Assembly: GCF_000512585.2 (NCBI RefSeq)
Contig: NC_089247.1
Location: forward strand, 868,001-932,000
Direction: 5' to 3'
Source: Kwoniella bestiolae CBS 10118
Lineage: Eukaryota; Basidiomycota; Tremellomycetes; Tremellales; Cryptococcaceae
DNA: 64,000 nt
Part shown: piece after piece, positions 1-12,675 of the stretch
Position numbering within the stretch: the stretch's first letter is position 1
Layout of the letters: every line of letters starts with the position of its first letter
Translations under genes and position numbers: made by a program
The notes under the pieces: model-generated
What the model saw: only the letters and a program-made list of their open reading frames with translations
What the model was told of the DNA's origin: nothing
Database searches by the model: none

Positions 1-511
1 GATGATGCTGATACGGAAACGTCATGGAAATGAAAACAGGAGGCCTAGTAGGCCTAGTGGGGGGGGGGGGCACCCTGCATGAGATGCAGCAGAGCAGTCA
101 AATGCAAATCAGAAGAAACGTTCTTAGTACACTACACAACCAACTCATGCATCTTGTATTGTTGTCCCTTCTACGCCTTGCTCGGATATTCTTGCACGGA
201 GCATTGATGGTTGCTATATCGCCATGACAGAAGTCCTTAACGATCAGATTAGACTTTGTCCTCTTGACGATCAGGGTCGCTTGACGACGAGTGCAGTATC
301 TGAGCATCTCTCGTTTCTACGACTGTGCTGCGTTCCAAGTCCTTTGGCGTGATCATGCACAACTATATAGCACAGCATATCTTGTCTGCCTCACATTCAT
401 CCTTTCTTCGCTCCCCACCCTCTCACTGAGATCCATCACATTCATTCACTTAACCACACCTTTCGCATTACGTAACCATCCTTCCGGCCCGTTTTAGTGA
501 GACAACGCAAG
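1..511. other. Intergenic / 5' flank of the NAD kinase gene
   Basis: I see no credible coding exon here; the short open frames lack codon bias and family motifs. A run of 12 G lies at 59-70. A TATA-like element (actatatag) lies at about 361-369, some 145 bases before the NAD kinase ATG. The stretch just before the ATG is C/T-rich, as usual for fungal leaders. The left edge could cut an upstream gene, but nothing recognisable is left of it. Confidence 0.4.
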
Positions 512-3500
512 ATGGCCAAGCAGGATACAGACAACTACTCGCACAGATCGATGGATACACCCACTTCAATCTCACCAACCCCATCATCAATATCAATTGA
601 TACCACCACCTCATCGTATCCATACACACCTTCCGAGAAGGACTCGCCAGCATCTGACGATAATCACAACGAAAGTGGGATCATCACAGCAGAAACTGCG
701 TCGTCATCGCTCTCTCTTTCTCAGGTGGAGGTGATCGTACCATCCCATCCTCATCTCAGCAAATCAAGACCAGTCTCGCTGAAAGATTCTAGAAGATCAT
801 CATATATCAAGAGGTTGGAACTGTCTGCTGCGCTTGAGAGAGAGGTGAGTCCGTTCAATGAAACCTGCTTCGCCCCTCATCCGATAAGGTGATTCTTGGG
901 AGTTAGCTGACATAACGGCATCGCTTATGACGACGTGACGATTGATAGAAATTCGGTCTTGATCATTTACATATTTCCACTTCGCCATTCGAAGAGGATA
1001 TCACTGTTGAGCTTCCCTCACCTGCTTTTATAGATCAAAAAGAGGTGGAGATATCGTATCAGAGAGACGATCACCTTCATTCCCATCAAATACACGCAAA
1101 TACCCGTGCGCCATCGGATCTTGACGACCACGACGCAGCCAAAATGGTAGGGTCATCCGAAATGAGCAAGAACGATACCATCCGCCCACCTTCAACACCT
1201 TCCACTCCCCCTCCCCCTGCGCCCAGCTCCCGTCCAGCCGCATCAGCAGTGAACATCCCCACTTCCAGTCGGATCCGTAATCCCCCTCCTCCCTCGCCCT
1301 TGTCCAAGGTATCTTCATCATCTCCACCCAAAGGTCCCGAGCTAGACCCACAACCCATACCCCCGACAAGCGATAGTACTTACTCCACCTCACTAGGCTC
1401 ATCAATCTCTCCTCCATCATTGAAGGGCCTGAATATTCCCCTGCACTCACCATGCTTCATCCATTCTCATCTGGACAAACACGGACACGGGTCATTACAA
1501 GATTGGTTGAAAAGCAAATCCACCACCACCGGGTCAGGCAATACTTCATCCTCGAGTACCAACACTGTAGGAAGTTCATCTACATCAACGTACCGTATTC
1601 CTCATACGAACCATAATCATAACCAGCACCATCATGTGGGCAATACTACCAAACCAATCAGACAACCATCATACAACGCCTCGAAGTCCCTCTCCCACCC
1701 CGGAAGCGGAAGTAGGTCGTATAACGGTACACCCTCTCACTCGTTGCCTACCAGTCCGAACGGTACCAAGTACCCTTCACCTACTTTGGGGAAAGATACG
1801 GGATACGATTCCGACCAATCGTCTGTTAATGGCATTGGACGTGGGGGGAGTGCTATATTGGATGGTGATTTGCTGGATGATTCGGAGGAAGCGGGCAGTC
1901 TGACGAGACAGTTGGCGGAGACTGCTCAGGGAGTTAGGGAGATGAGCAAGGAATTGGGTGAGTTTTTTTTTGTCGTCCAGGAATCATCTCATGGAAGGAT
2001 GGAATGTGGACATTCAGTCTCATCGGGATGGTCGTGTTCCCCCAAGATCGAGACCGACCTTGTCTAGTATAATCGTGTCCTTGACTGACCTGATTCTCTT
2101 TCAGGCCGTACAAAAGTCCGTTCACGTATCCAACACGTCCTGATCGTCACTAAAGCCCGCGATAACCGGTTGATCAAACTCACTCGAGAACTCGCCTTGT
2201 ACCTTATGCTGAAGAAACCCGCTACCTCCCCTGACGGATCAAGTAGACCAGGCCACGAGGGACGCGATAGGGGTATGGTGGTCTACGTCGATGCTCAGCT
2301 GAGAACATCGAAGCGATTCGATGCATCGGGGATTCAACGGGAGTATCCAGATTTGTTTAAACCCATCTCTAGGAGGCGAAGCTCTTCGTCGGCAAGTGTT
2401 AGTACGCTTGGAAGTCTCAGTGCATACCCTTCCACCTCGAACATGTCGGATTTCCAGAAGAGGAATAAAGATGAGGGGCAATTGAGGTACTGGACTTCGG
2501 AGATGTGCAGTTCTTCGCCTCATTTGTTCGATTTCGTCATTACTGTGAGCTACATCTTTTTACCCGATTCTCATCTAAGGACGCTTAGCTGACATGTTGG
2601 ACAGCTTGGTGGTGACGGTACCGTACTGTTCACTTCATGGCTATTGTAAGTCAGCTTTGTGGAAGCCTTCAACGTCAGGCAGAAAGCTGATTGCACTCGA
2701 ACTGATATAGCCAACGTATCGTTCCTCCCGTTCTTCCATTCGCGCTTGGTTCTCTTGGGTTCTTGACCAACTTCGACTACGCCCAGTTCAAACCAACAAT
2801 GGACAAGGTCGTCGATGAGGGCATTCGGGTGAATCTGAGAATGCGATTCACTTGTACTGTGTATAGAGCAATCGCACCTGAAGAAGCGGCTGAAGCGGCC
2901 AATGCGAAAGGTGGCAAGAAGAGGAAAGCGATCAAGAAACCCGGTGGGGAAATCTTGATGTCTCATGTTGATAAGGGTGGATGGGAGAGTCTGGAAGGTG
3001 GAGCTTCACAGGGAAGCTGCTCGGAAGCTGCTGGAAAAGATAAGGAGATCTTGTGTTTCTCCACTAGACCTGTTGAGCAGTTTGAGGTGTTGAATGATCT
3101 GGTGGTAGACAGAGGACCTAGTCCCTATGTCAGCTTGTTGGAGCTGTTTGGTGAGCTCGCTTCTCATCGACTTTTCATTAATGAGGATAGAGCTGACATC
3201 TTTGTCCTGTAGGTGATGAACACCATCTGACAACGGTGCAAGCGGATGGTTTGACTGTATCCACCCCAACCGGATCTACTGCATACTCTCTGTCCGCTGG
3301 TGGTTCCCTCGTCCATCCTCAAATCCCTGCATTACTCATCACTCCTATTTGCCCACACACTCTATCGTTCAGACCAATGTTGCTGCCTGATAGTATGGAA
3401 TTGAGAATCTGCGTTCCATACAACTCTCGAAGTACAGCTTGGGCAAGTTTCGATGGTAGAGGTCGAGTGGAGTTGAAACGTGAGCTAATTGTTGCCTTTC

Positions 3501-4664
3501 GCCCGTCTGCCGGGGAGGAATACAAGAGCTGACTTTGTTATGTGTATCGCAGAGGGAGATCATATCAAAGTCACAGCTTCCAAATACCCTTTCCCCACGG
3601 TATGCGCCGATAAAGCCTCGACCGACTGGTTCTCGTCCATCTCACGAACGCTCCGATGGAACGAAAGAGAGAAGCAGAAATCTTTCGTTGTGGTTGAAGA
3701 GGACTCTGAGCCGCCTGCAGATACTAAGTCTCATCAGAGAAGTACGAATAAGAGACAAAACTTTGCAGAAGGTAGACAAGACGCGGAAGCTGAGAGGGCT
3801 GCTGTTAATGTGGAGGGACAAGGAAAGGCAGATGAAGAAGATGAAGATGAAGATGAGGAAGAGGACGAGGAAGATGAGGAGTTTGATATTGATGAGTGAG
3901 TTCAGGTTGGAGACCTGATATACTTGTGTGTACGTAATACTGATGAGATCCGTCGCTAGCAAATCCGGTGGAGAAAATACTGAGCCATCCTCGCCACCTA
4001 TTGAAGCTCAAGCTTCTCGCCCACCCCCACCGAATAGACTCAACTCCCTCATTGGTCATGCTCACAAATCAGGTGTCGAGACCCCCAACAGATTCATGAC
4101 GCCGTACGAAGCACCTCCTCCCCTCTCCCAGCGACACTTGGTCGAAGCTCTGACGAAAGCTGAAATCAGGGAAAAGGATAACGAGCAAGGTCAAAGAGAT
4201 AATATAAGAGAAGACGGAAGTGCGTTTAGGTATAATGGGAAATCAGGCGAACATCTCATACCCCCCGGAAGATCCAACTTGACTTCTCCAACTGAGAATC
4301 AAAATGATATAGATAGGCAGAGCGAGGGGGATGAGACGGATAGAGCATTGTATACATTGGATCAAAAGACCCCTAGACCCATTATGACCCATAGTAATAG
4401 TCACCACCATAACCATGGTGAGAGGGTTAGGATACAGTCGCCTATTCAACATAAACATCATCATAACCATGGACATGGACATGGAGCTAATGGGAGAGCA
4501 AGGAATGAGGCGAAGGGGAAAGCCAAGGCATTCGCTTTCTTTGGTCAGGTGAGTTACCGTACAATCGTTTAGATATGTGTAATGAGTATGGACAAAGCTA
4601 ATGAGTCGGTTCGGATTAGGATGACTCCGCGAGTGAACTAAGTGATGATCATTCTGATGAGTAG
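512..4664 (+). CDS. NAD kinase (ATP-NAD kinase) with long N- and C-terminal extensions
   Basis: The enzyme phosphorylates NAD+ (or NADH) with ATP to NADP(H). My exon model is 512-844, 949-1957, 2105-2544, 2605-2645, 2711-3150, 3213-3479, 3553-3895, 3960-4548 and 4620-4664. It gives 1168 residues with every junction in frame. The diagnostic GGDGT motif (residues about 596-600) is rebuilt across the 2545-2604 intron. It is followed by PFALGSLGFLTNF and, later, by TPTGSTAYSLSAGG, both hallmarks of the family. The domain covers roughly residues 460-950. The first 450 residues are Ser/Pro-rich low complexity. The tail is acidic, then carries a His-rich block (HHHNHG, HKHHHNHGHGHG), and ends in an acidic DDSASELSDD segment. 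Yeast Utr1 is about 530 residues, so the extensions are notable. A shorter model ending at the TGA at 3897 is possible. I prefer the longer one because a good donor (gtgagt) and acceptor (gctag) join a clearly coding frame. The start is the first ATG in frame. Confidence 0.93.
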
Positions 4665-5368
4665 CAATCTTCACTCGGAGATGTGAGTTAGAAGGATACC
4701 ATGTAGACTTGGGTGTGCACACTGTCACTATTTGAAGCTAAAGTATTGGGTTTTGTTCGGAGCCGGATAATGTAATGCTTTTTTCTACCTTTTCTTGTAG
4801 GTGGTTTACTTGACGATGATTTTATGTATTTGCCTATCTGTTTCGGCGTCAAGTATATTCCCTTTGGTGTGTATGATATCACTTACCTCTATTAACTCAA
4901 ACTGGTACTGACGTTTGAGAGTGTACGATGTTCAGTTTCATCGTTGACTTCCTTTGATTTGCTTGTTCGGGTTTGAAGGTGGGATTGGAAAGGATAGCCA
5001 GAGGTGTATGAGGAGTGATGCCTTGGCTGATACTGGTACGCACTATTGCTGCAAAGATGTATTGATCATCTTTGAAAAGCTGCGAGCTACACCAAAAACG
5101 AAATCTAACTCTCTTTCCAAGCTTGAAGGAATGGGACTATCACTTGCTTGACATTCAACAAAACCCACAGCATATCTAACCTTTTATAATCAAAATTAAA
5201 CACAACATGTCCTTGATCTAACCTCACAAGCATATCATAACGACCGAAAACTGAAAAGGAACTGAAAGACAAACCAAACACCGAAAGAGAACAAACAAAA
5301 AACCGTAGGACTCGAGCAAGTAAGCAAGTAATATAGCATCGAACGAAGGCGAAAGTAATACACAAACC
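4665..5368. other. Intergenic: NAD kinase 3' flank and membrane-protein gene 5' flank
   Basis: No coding exon, repeat or RNA gene is visible. The last 200 bases before 5369 are A-rich on the + strand and are probably the leader of the next gene. Confidence 0.4.
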
Positions 5369-7172
5369 ATGTCCCCCTCTCATGGTAGGCCAGACGACCT
5401 GACCAATGCGGATGAATATGACTCCGACGCCTCGACTATCGTAGTCTCAGATGAAGAGGAGCAACCACGTCCCCCAGAGCGAGAGCGAGTGCAAACGCGA
5501 GAGCAGCAGCCCAAAAAGAAGGGTATGACTCGCGAGGAATACGAAGATAGATTATACGAACACCATGCAGCCTACCTCAAGCAGGAGGAGGAATCACGCT
5601 GGATCAATCGCACCGAGAGAGGAAGGAAGTTCAAGAAAGTTTGTACGAAGGTTTATGGATGGTGGTTTTGGAGGTGGTTTTTGAGGAAGTTCCCGTATAT
5701 CCAAGCGGGGTTGAATGGGGTGGGAGGGGTGGTGATTGCGAGTACGGGGCCTGCTTTGGGGATTTGGTCGGTGGAGAGTGGGAGGGTCAGGTATGGCGCT
5801 TGGGGGAGCTGTACGGTTGTAGGTGGTGGGGAAGCAAGGTGAGTATTGGCGTGAGGGTGTTCGTGTTGGTGCTGGGTTCTGCTTCTTTTAGGTAACGTGG
5901 GGGAAGAGGGCACAATTTTTCGTCAGAGTGGCTTTTACCTAAGGGGAATTGGAATGTCTTTCATATTCGTCCTTGAGTCTCATTTCTTGTTTACCGTTGT
6001 CAAACGAAGCAACAAGATTGGAAAAGGTGTACTTCGGTCCTGGTGTTACCAACGAATTTCATTCATTCCCCTCACTATGCGCCAGGTGTTTGGCGGGTTG
6101 ACTTATTCCGACAAGACACTGACTACCGTGTCTTTCTTACCGTTCAGATGCTCTACTGAGATATTTTACGATGGTCCGGAAGTAGCAAACTGGTCTAACA
6201 AGACTCTGTCTGTGGTATTACTGAGTTATGGTGTCGGTGAGTGATTCAGAATCCAGCTTTGCGTCTCAATTTTCAGCGATTTTAATCCACCCAGGCTGGA
6301 GAAATATATCGGATGATCAAGGTCTTCTGATAGGGATATTCATCTAGAACTAACAGAAACACAGTTTCTGTAGTGCTGGATCTCCTGAATTCTGCATTGG
6401 ATACAAACAATAGCAACGAATAAAGATAATATCGCTGACCACACACCCTCCCACAGTGGCAATCCTCCAGCTCCTCACCCTACTCTACACCTACCTATTC
6501 ATCCGCCACCGTCTCCGCCAACGATGTACCGACCCGGAATTGCAGACGAGCGGCAACCCAAATCTCAGAGCGAGGAAGCGAAGAAGTCTGAAATGGTTCG
6601 AACGAATTATGGACCTGTCCAGCGTTGGGTACTTGGGCTTGGGGCTGACATTGTGGTGGTGGGCTGGGAAGAGTAATGCGGATGGTATGACGGGGTGGGA
6701 TCTGTGAGTTTTTGCTCTTCTATGTCTTATTCGATACTCAACAGTTGGGGAGTCACTTTATCTTTTCGACAAGGAACGTTCATGAATGAGAGGATAAGAT
6801 CCATCCGTTGTTTATCTTTCATCGTTTGTCATTCTCACCAACCACGTCACCAATCCTTTCCAAATAAAATCATACTATATAACCCATTGCTAACCCCGTT
6901 GATATGCCAGATCCATCTGCCTAACCATCTCCCCCGTCATCTGGCTCCTCTTCCGCATGTTCTACCGTTCCCGCCTCCTATCGCGCGCCACCAAAAAGTT
7001 GAAGAGAGGTATGGACATAGTGAAGAATGGTCCGGACTCTTATGACTCGGACTCGGAGTCAGATACGGACGATGACGCTGAAATAGACAGCAGGAAGAAT
7101 ATACGTTATAGTAGGATTCCAGGCGGGTCGAGGGTGGAGGGACCTAATGCCCAGAGAAGGAGGACGAGGTGA
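5369..7172 (+). CDS. Unknown fungal membrane protein with about four transmembrane segments
   Basis: I do not recognise a named family. The model is 5369-5838, 6017-6085, 6148-6236, 6457-6703 and 6911-7172 (378 residues, all junctions in phase). The N-terminal 90 residues are acidic and charged (YDSDASTIVVSDEEE). Hydrophobic segments follow: one at about residues 113-138 (QAGLNGVGGVVIASTGPALG), one split across exons 4/5 (LSVVLLSYGVVAILQLLTLL), one with VGYLGLGLTLWWWA, and one with LSICLTISPVIWLLF. The tail is basic, then acidic (DSDSESDTDDDAE). Exon 3 encodes YFGPGVTNEFHSFPSL, which reads like a lumenal or extracellular loop. Exon 1 to exon 2 is the least certain junction: intron 1 would be 178 bases, longer than its neighbours, and could hide another exon. 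Function is unknown; an organelle or plasma-membrane role is only inferred from the topology. Confidence 0.7.
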
Positions 7173-7680
7173 TGAGGCGAGTAGGATCATATGGCCATTG
7201 GCTTTTGTGCAGTGACTTATAACATTACGAGTACGGTACGATATATATACAGTAGTATACCAGGAAGTAGATATATTACGGATAGGGTTTTGCATTATTT
7301 GAGAAAGAGAGCGTAAGCGTATCCATCTGAATTTACTGTGTATTTTCGGCTTGCTTTGTGGAGCGGTACAACCCAGTATACGTACGGGATGAACTGTGTA
7401 CCGAAGAAGATCAATCCAGCCAGTCACGCCATGCATTCGAGTAATCGTATCCAACAAAATAAGCTGCTCGTATCGCAAAATTCCACCCTCAACAAGTGTA
7501 TTAAAATTTACGCCCTTGTCGAGTTGTCCATCTGTCCTATTGACACCGATTCATCCAGCAGTGTCTACTATCAGAAAATGTCAACTATAATACATACCCA
7601 TCAATTTGTATCCCATTATCAAACTACCACATCCATCATAGGCTCCTACATCCCCCCACACGCACGCCTCAAACCAACAC
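7173..7680. other. Convergent intergenic region
   Basis: This lies between the 3' ends of the membrane-protein gene (+) and TEL2 (-). It is A/T-rich and contains short open frames without motifs. Nothing else is supported. Confidence 0.4.
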
Positions 7681-10600
7681 CTAAAACCTCACCCCCATCC
7701 CCCCGAACCTCTCACCAACCTCCCCAACCTTCAAAACCACCGCCGCCGCACCAGCCCTAATCCTCCCCTCAGCTCTACCCCCCTGTCCGCCCGCCACCTC
7801 GTTCCCCTCCATCTCATTCTGGAAGATGGTCGTTGCCCACTCGCCTATCCCCAGGAGCAAATCTGATCTATCCATGGTTAATGATCTCCCACCATCCAAC
7901 TCCACACATGTATCTAACACTACTAGACAAAGCTCTAAACTTGATCCTATCACCAGGGAGTCGATTCCTTCCATTTCGTCCCCATCCCTCGCCTTGGAGG
8001 AGGAAGAGAATCTTATACCGAGGGTCAAAGCTAATTCCAATGCTTCCGGAGCTAGTACACCCAAGAATAATGGAGAATGTCTAGCGGCATTTAATAATAC
8101 ACATAAAGTGATGAGGAATTTCTCTAATCCAAGAGGACTCAGGATCATACCCGTCCCTGTACCTTTATAATTCCCAGGGTATGCCATCCTCGATGATTGA
8201 ACTTTGTAATATTCCCAAAACCTATTAATCAAAGGCATCACAAAGTATTCCCCCGCTATATCCTTATATGCTATTACTGGTTTAGGACTCGAGGAAGAAA
8301 TCATCTGTGAATCTCTTAATGATCCGAGTTCAGCCATGAGTGGTCCCTTCCTATTCCCCACTTTCAATCGTCTTTCTCTGGCTATCTCTGGAACGTCATC
8401 GCCCTTTCGAGCTCCCTTGGATAATAACATGTTTCTCATTCCGCTCATCGTCTCTTCCAGCTGACCATTCTCGATGGGCTCTCTTCGGGAAGGCGGTATA
8501 TCAGCGATGGTTAGGTACTTCCTGTGTAGTGATGGAGGTAATGTCTTCGATGGGAAATCAATCTTCTTGGTTGTGGGTGGCGTAGGTACTGATAATCCTG
8601 CTAGTTCCCTTGCTCCCATGGCTAAGGCAGTAAGGATGGCCGATTTCTGCTGAAGCGAGTACTGCGTGTTAAAGTATTGTTCACAGAGGAATCTAACATG
8701 AATGAAGGCGACGCAGAGATCAGCTATCATTACTATATATTCTGACAGCTGATCTCATATCTGTGAGTGAGCTGGGGACTCACGGCGCAACCTCTTTCGG
8801 CGAACAAGCCACCAAAGCATTCATTATACCCTGGCGCTTCTCGTCAAATTCATCAAGGTTGAATGAATCGTTCAAACCCAGTGTCATCAGTGTGACAGCA
8901 ACGGCGTTTTCGGCTATGCAACATTCCTCATTTCTGTCAGCTATGCACAAGACTTGGGACGCATCGACCAGCTCACCTAGTTCCGTTCCAAATTCCCTCT
9001 TCGCCCTTATCAACCCCTCTCCGTACTTCAAGCCCATCTCTATGCTCTCAGGCTTATCCCGTTCTTTCAACAGCGCTGTAAGCTGAGGGATGTACACAGG
9101 CCTAGTGACCTTCTTCTTTTGCGTGGTGTCTATAGCCAAAGATGGGTCGGCAGCGACTTCCTCGAGGTATGACGGGGTAGGCGAAGGCGATCTGGATGAT
9201 GATCGGGACGAAGAGGCGTACCCTTCCATTGGGTCGTCAAGTTGATCGGGATCGAGCATGACGATCTTAGGTTTCGATTTCGGTTTGGACGATGCTTTAG
9301 GTTGTTTGGGTTTCGATGCGGGTGGTCTACCTCGTGTCTGTGATGTGGATGGTGCTGGTATCGATTCTGGTATCATCGGATGCTCCTCGAAGAAAATCTG
9401 ATCATTCCAGCCTAGCAGCCAATCTTCCTCGTTTCCACCTCTATCACTGAGGATCGCGTCATCATCCCTAGTCCCGATAATCCTCCTAAGCCATCTACAT
9501 TCCTCCCTTCCCTCGCCATCTCCGTCCCATATACCAGTGAATTTCAATCTCTTCATCCCACCGCTGGCCTTTTTATCGGATTTCGGTACTCCTTTAGTAT
9601 CGACATCTTCCAGCCCTTTTCGAAGATCTTCGATCTCATCGTCCATCTGGATATTTTCCCCGTTGGTCGTATCTTCAGGTATGGTCAATTCACTGAGTAT
9701 TTCAGCTACCAGCATTCCCAGCCTCCGTATCATAGGATCAGGGTGAGAGAGATACGATTGAAAAGCCATGATAACCCTTGATCGATGAGAAAGCGCGACT
9801 AGCCAGGGCGAGAGAGGTAGAAGGAGCGATAGAGCCAGAAGGAGAATATGGGTAAGGTCTGAAAAAAGACACAAGACGTAAGCTGCCGTATGCCGATGTT
9901 GTGGAGCAACTTACTCAGCTGTTGGCTGAATAAAGTGAATTTGACGTATTTGGGGTCGGTCCAACGTTCGATAAGACTTTCAATAAATATTCTAACAGCT
10001 AGTAACTTGTCAGCTCAAGATGCGCTTTTTTAACGTGGAGCAGATAGCTGAACATACCATCTTCGCCTCCCCTGGCTATCCAACCTACTATCAACCTATT
10101 TCTAGCTTGAGCTTGCTGATCACTCATTTTCAGGCCATTCTTCCCGCTCAGCACAGTCCGAAGCACCGCATTCCATGCTTCTTCACCTGTCTTCGGAGGT
10201 CCAACGATTTGAGTTAACACTTCCACGGACCGTTTGATCCTCCCGTCTGGTTTACCTGGCTCCAGAGGTGATGATGGCTGTATCAAGTGTAACGTAAGGT
10301 GAGAGATGAGGGATTCGACAAAAGATGCAAGAGCTGAGGAGGGTAAGGAAAGGAATATCGAAGGAAGGTATCTCGCAGGATAGGGCTGTAAAGGTGATGT
10401 CGAAGGGGGGTGTAGGTGTTTTAGTAAGGGAGGTAAGAGCGATGGCAACAGGGCAGGCGATCTTGCATCTCCCAAGGATGGCGAAGGTGAAAGTAGTCCA
10501 ATGGAACAGAGCTTCTCAAAAACTATTCGTATAGGTGCCGTGTCGGCTGTATCATATTCTTCTTGCATCAGCACGAAGCACCTGCAAGTATGGTATCTAT

Positions 10601-11381
10601 CACCCACCTGAAGGGGTACTCTGCGAAATTTCGTGCATGAGACCTTCCAGCTTTACAATCAATCGATGGAAATATGGCCTAAAGCTAATGTCAGATACTC
10701 TCCACGAAATATTGGCTGGATTGCAGCTCACCTAGCTTCCAATCCCTTTGCTACATCGACAACTCCGCCCTCGGCTTGCCACCTTCCAACAGCATTCCCA
10801 ACTTTCGCAGGTATCCCCACAGCAGCTCTCATAGCTTCTTCCCATTGTATAGACTTTGTTCCATCCTCTTTGCCCTTACCTTTCGTATCTTGGATATACA
10901 CCGAGTAATACAGATCATCTATCCCATAAGTATTCACCAACTCCTCTACTATGTCAAGCAAGAACTTCCTAGATGGCTTGACCAGAGCGCTCTGACCAGG
11001 TTTGGGCGAGCTGAGATAGGAAGGTAAGGTCGTGTAAGAGCATAACCCTATCTGACGACGTACTGAGAGACCATCGTTGGTTTTGGACGGCACAAAGAAA
11101 GTCTTGCAGGCTACTTGATCTGGTGGATTGAGGGAGTCGTAGAAGGTGGGTATGATCTGGTTGAGCAGTAGATCCTGGATCGAAGGAAGGTATCTGGTTA
11201 TTGCTTTGAGGTTTTCTGAGAAGACTTGGGAAGGGCCGATGGAAGTAGGATGTACATGGAGGGATTGGAGAGTCGAGGAAAGGTGGAATGCGAGATCTTC
11301 GGAAGAGAGGGAAGTGGGATTTCGGAGGGTGTCTCTTAGTGATTTCAAGGTCAAGGCGAAGGTGTCGGGAGATGAATCCAT
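7681..11381 (-). CDS. TEL2: Telomere length regulation protein TEL2
   Basis: Tel2 is the scaffold of the TTT (Tel2-Tti1-Tti2) co-chaperone, which with Hsp90/R2TP matures PIKK kinases (TOR, ATM/Tel1, ATR/Mec1). The model on the minus strand is 11381-10732, 10581-10058, 9998-9915, 9858-8784 and 8692-7681 (1114 residues). The protein is helical and Leu-rich, with a charged Ser/Lys linker near residues 560-660. The conserved C-terminal Tel2 domain follows at about 675-790, starting VYIPQLTALLKERDKPE and running through NALVACSPKEVAP into FLCEQYFNTQYSLQQ and MGARELAGLSVP. The acceptor at 8693/8692 was chosen because it restores the frame and the EVAPFLCEQYF core; nearer acceptors break the frame. 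Yeast Tel2 is 688 and human TELO2 837 residues, so this copy is long. It is divergent from the proteasome chaperone gene. Confidence 0.9.
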
Positions 11382-11735
11382 CGTATCGCTGTTGCTGTCG
11401 GCTTTTCGAAGTTCGAAGTTGGATTAATCTCCTGACCAACGCTATCGTCGGTTTGTAGATTGTAGAGACTCAATCTCTTTTCTGATCGCAAAGAGAGAAA
11501 GGAGTGAGTGCAATGTGATGTTTTCGAAATGTCTGAGAGTGGAGGTGTAAATATGGGAATATCTTCCACGTCATCACTTTCGAAGTAGAGACATTAAGCG
11601 TTGAATGAAACAAGAGAGCAGAAGAGGAGGAATGTTGGATTGTATCATCTTACAACTCACCACAACTTCACTCATTCAAAGCGACAGATCATATCAAAAT
11701 CACAAGCAACCCAGAAACTCAACACTCAATCTGCA
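11382..11735. promoter_or_regulatory. Divergent promoter region between TEL2 and the proteasome chaperone gene
   Basis: This 354-base spacer separates the two start codons. Apart from short open frames I see no specific element. By position it must hold both promoters. Confidence 0.4.
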
Positions 11736-12426
11736 ATGTCCTCGTTACTAGAAGAATCACACCCAGTCCCCCTTCCCTCAACTTCCTCATCCCTTCCAAA
11801 CCCACCACCAATCCCCTCATTCCAACTCCGCGAGACGATATGCGATGTGCCTACTGAACTGTTAATACAGACATTCGACGATAGAGTGTTGGTGATAATT
11901 ACGCAGAATGGGAAAGTAGGGTGTCTGGTGAGTCATCTCAACATCACCTTACCCAAGAGGGTCCTGAACCACGATCATGTTTTGGTGTTGAAATTCCTCG
12001 CAAGCCTTACTGATATCTAGCCCCTTCCAGACCCAAGCCTCCCTTCCACCCCACATCCCCCTCCCTCCCCCACCCAAACCCCTTTCTCCCTCTTCCTCAT
12101 CACCCAACCACCCCTCAGCCCTGGACATCCTATCGATCCTTCCCCAACCCTCACCAGCTCTATCCCTCACTCCCCTCCTTGGCTCACCTCCCTCTCCATC
12201 ACTATATGACCTCTACATCTCGCAGATATCCACACTGATCTTTTGGGCACTGGAAACTTCCGGTCAGGGCAGACGAAATGTCGTAGTGGGATTATCACTG
12301 AGGCGATCCCCTCGTAACCAAGAGGAGGGACAAGATGAGGGGGAAGATGTATTGGACGATGGGGAGAGGGAGAGGTATGCTGGAATTATGGATTTGGTAT
12401 CTCGGTGGCCTGGTCCGGCTGAATAG
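11736..12426 (+). CDS. Proteasome assembly chaperone 3 (PAC3/PSMG3-like)
   Basis: PAC3 proteins act with PAC4 in assembly of the 20S proteasome alpha ring. Exons 11736-11927 and 12031-12426 give 195 residues. Exon 1 contains DVPTELLIQTFDDRVLVIIT followed by QNGKVGCL, matching the family's beta-strand core (VPTDVxxQxFxDRIFVxVTQxGKxGTL). Exon 2 continues with a Pro-rich loop, then LYDLYISQISTLIFWALE and NVVVGLSLR, matching the C-terminal helix and strand. The acceptor at 12029-12030 (ttccag) was chosen over the closer tctag at 12019-12020 because only it keeps this C-terminal region in frame. The family is weakly conserved in sequence, so identification rests on these two segments and the length (family usually 120-180 residues). 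Confidence 0.75.
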
Positions 12427-12675
12427 GAGTAACGATCATATATCGTATTTGGAAGTTCTCGCTATGAGTTTCATCCTAGAACGTATTGTGCAACTTGCAG
12501 AGGACAAGCATTATTTAGATTATAACGAGCTTTTATGTATATACCTAGCATTGTCGAATATGACCTGAATGTCACCAATGAGGGAGTATGCATTTACATG
12601 ATGATATTTGTATCTGTATTATTGTTTTTTTTTGTCCACTTCACTCTCACTCTATCTCTGAACATCACTAAACAC

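Noticed and set aside
59..70. Run of 12 G near the left edge
   Set aside because: A single homopolymer with no flanking repeat structure; it may be a sequencing-sensitive site but supports no feature.
1028..1453. Minus-strand open frame of 141 codons opposite NAD kinase exon 2
   Set aside because: It is a shadow of the Ser/Pro-rich coding frame and has no motif or codon support of its own.
8693..8783. Apparent frameshift in TEL2 between the two large C-terminal exons
   Set aside because: The nearest acceptors all break the frame, but the acceptor at 8693 restores it and rebuilds the EVAPFLCEQYF core, so it is an ordinary 91-base intron.
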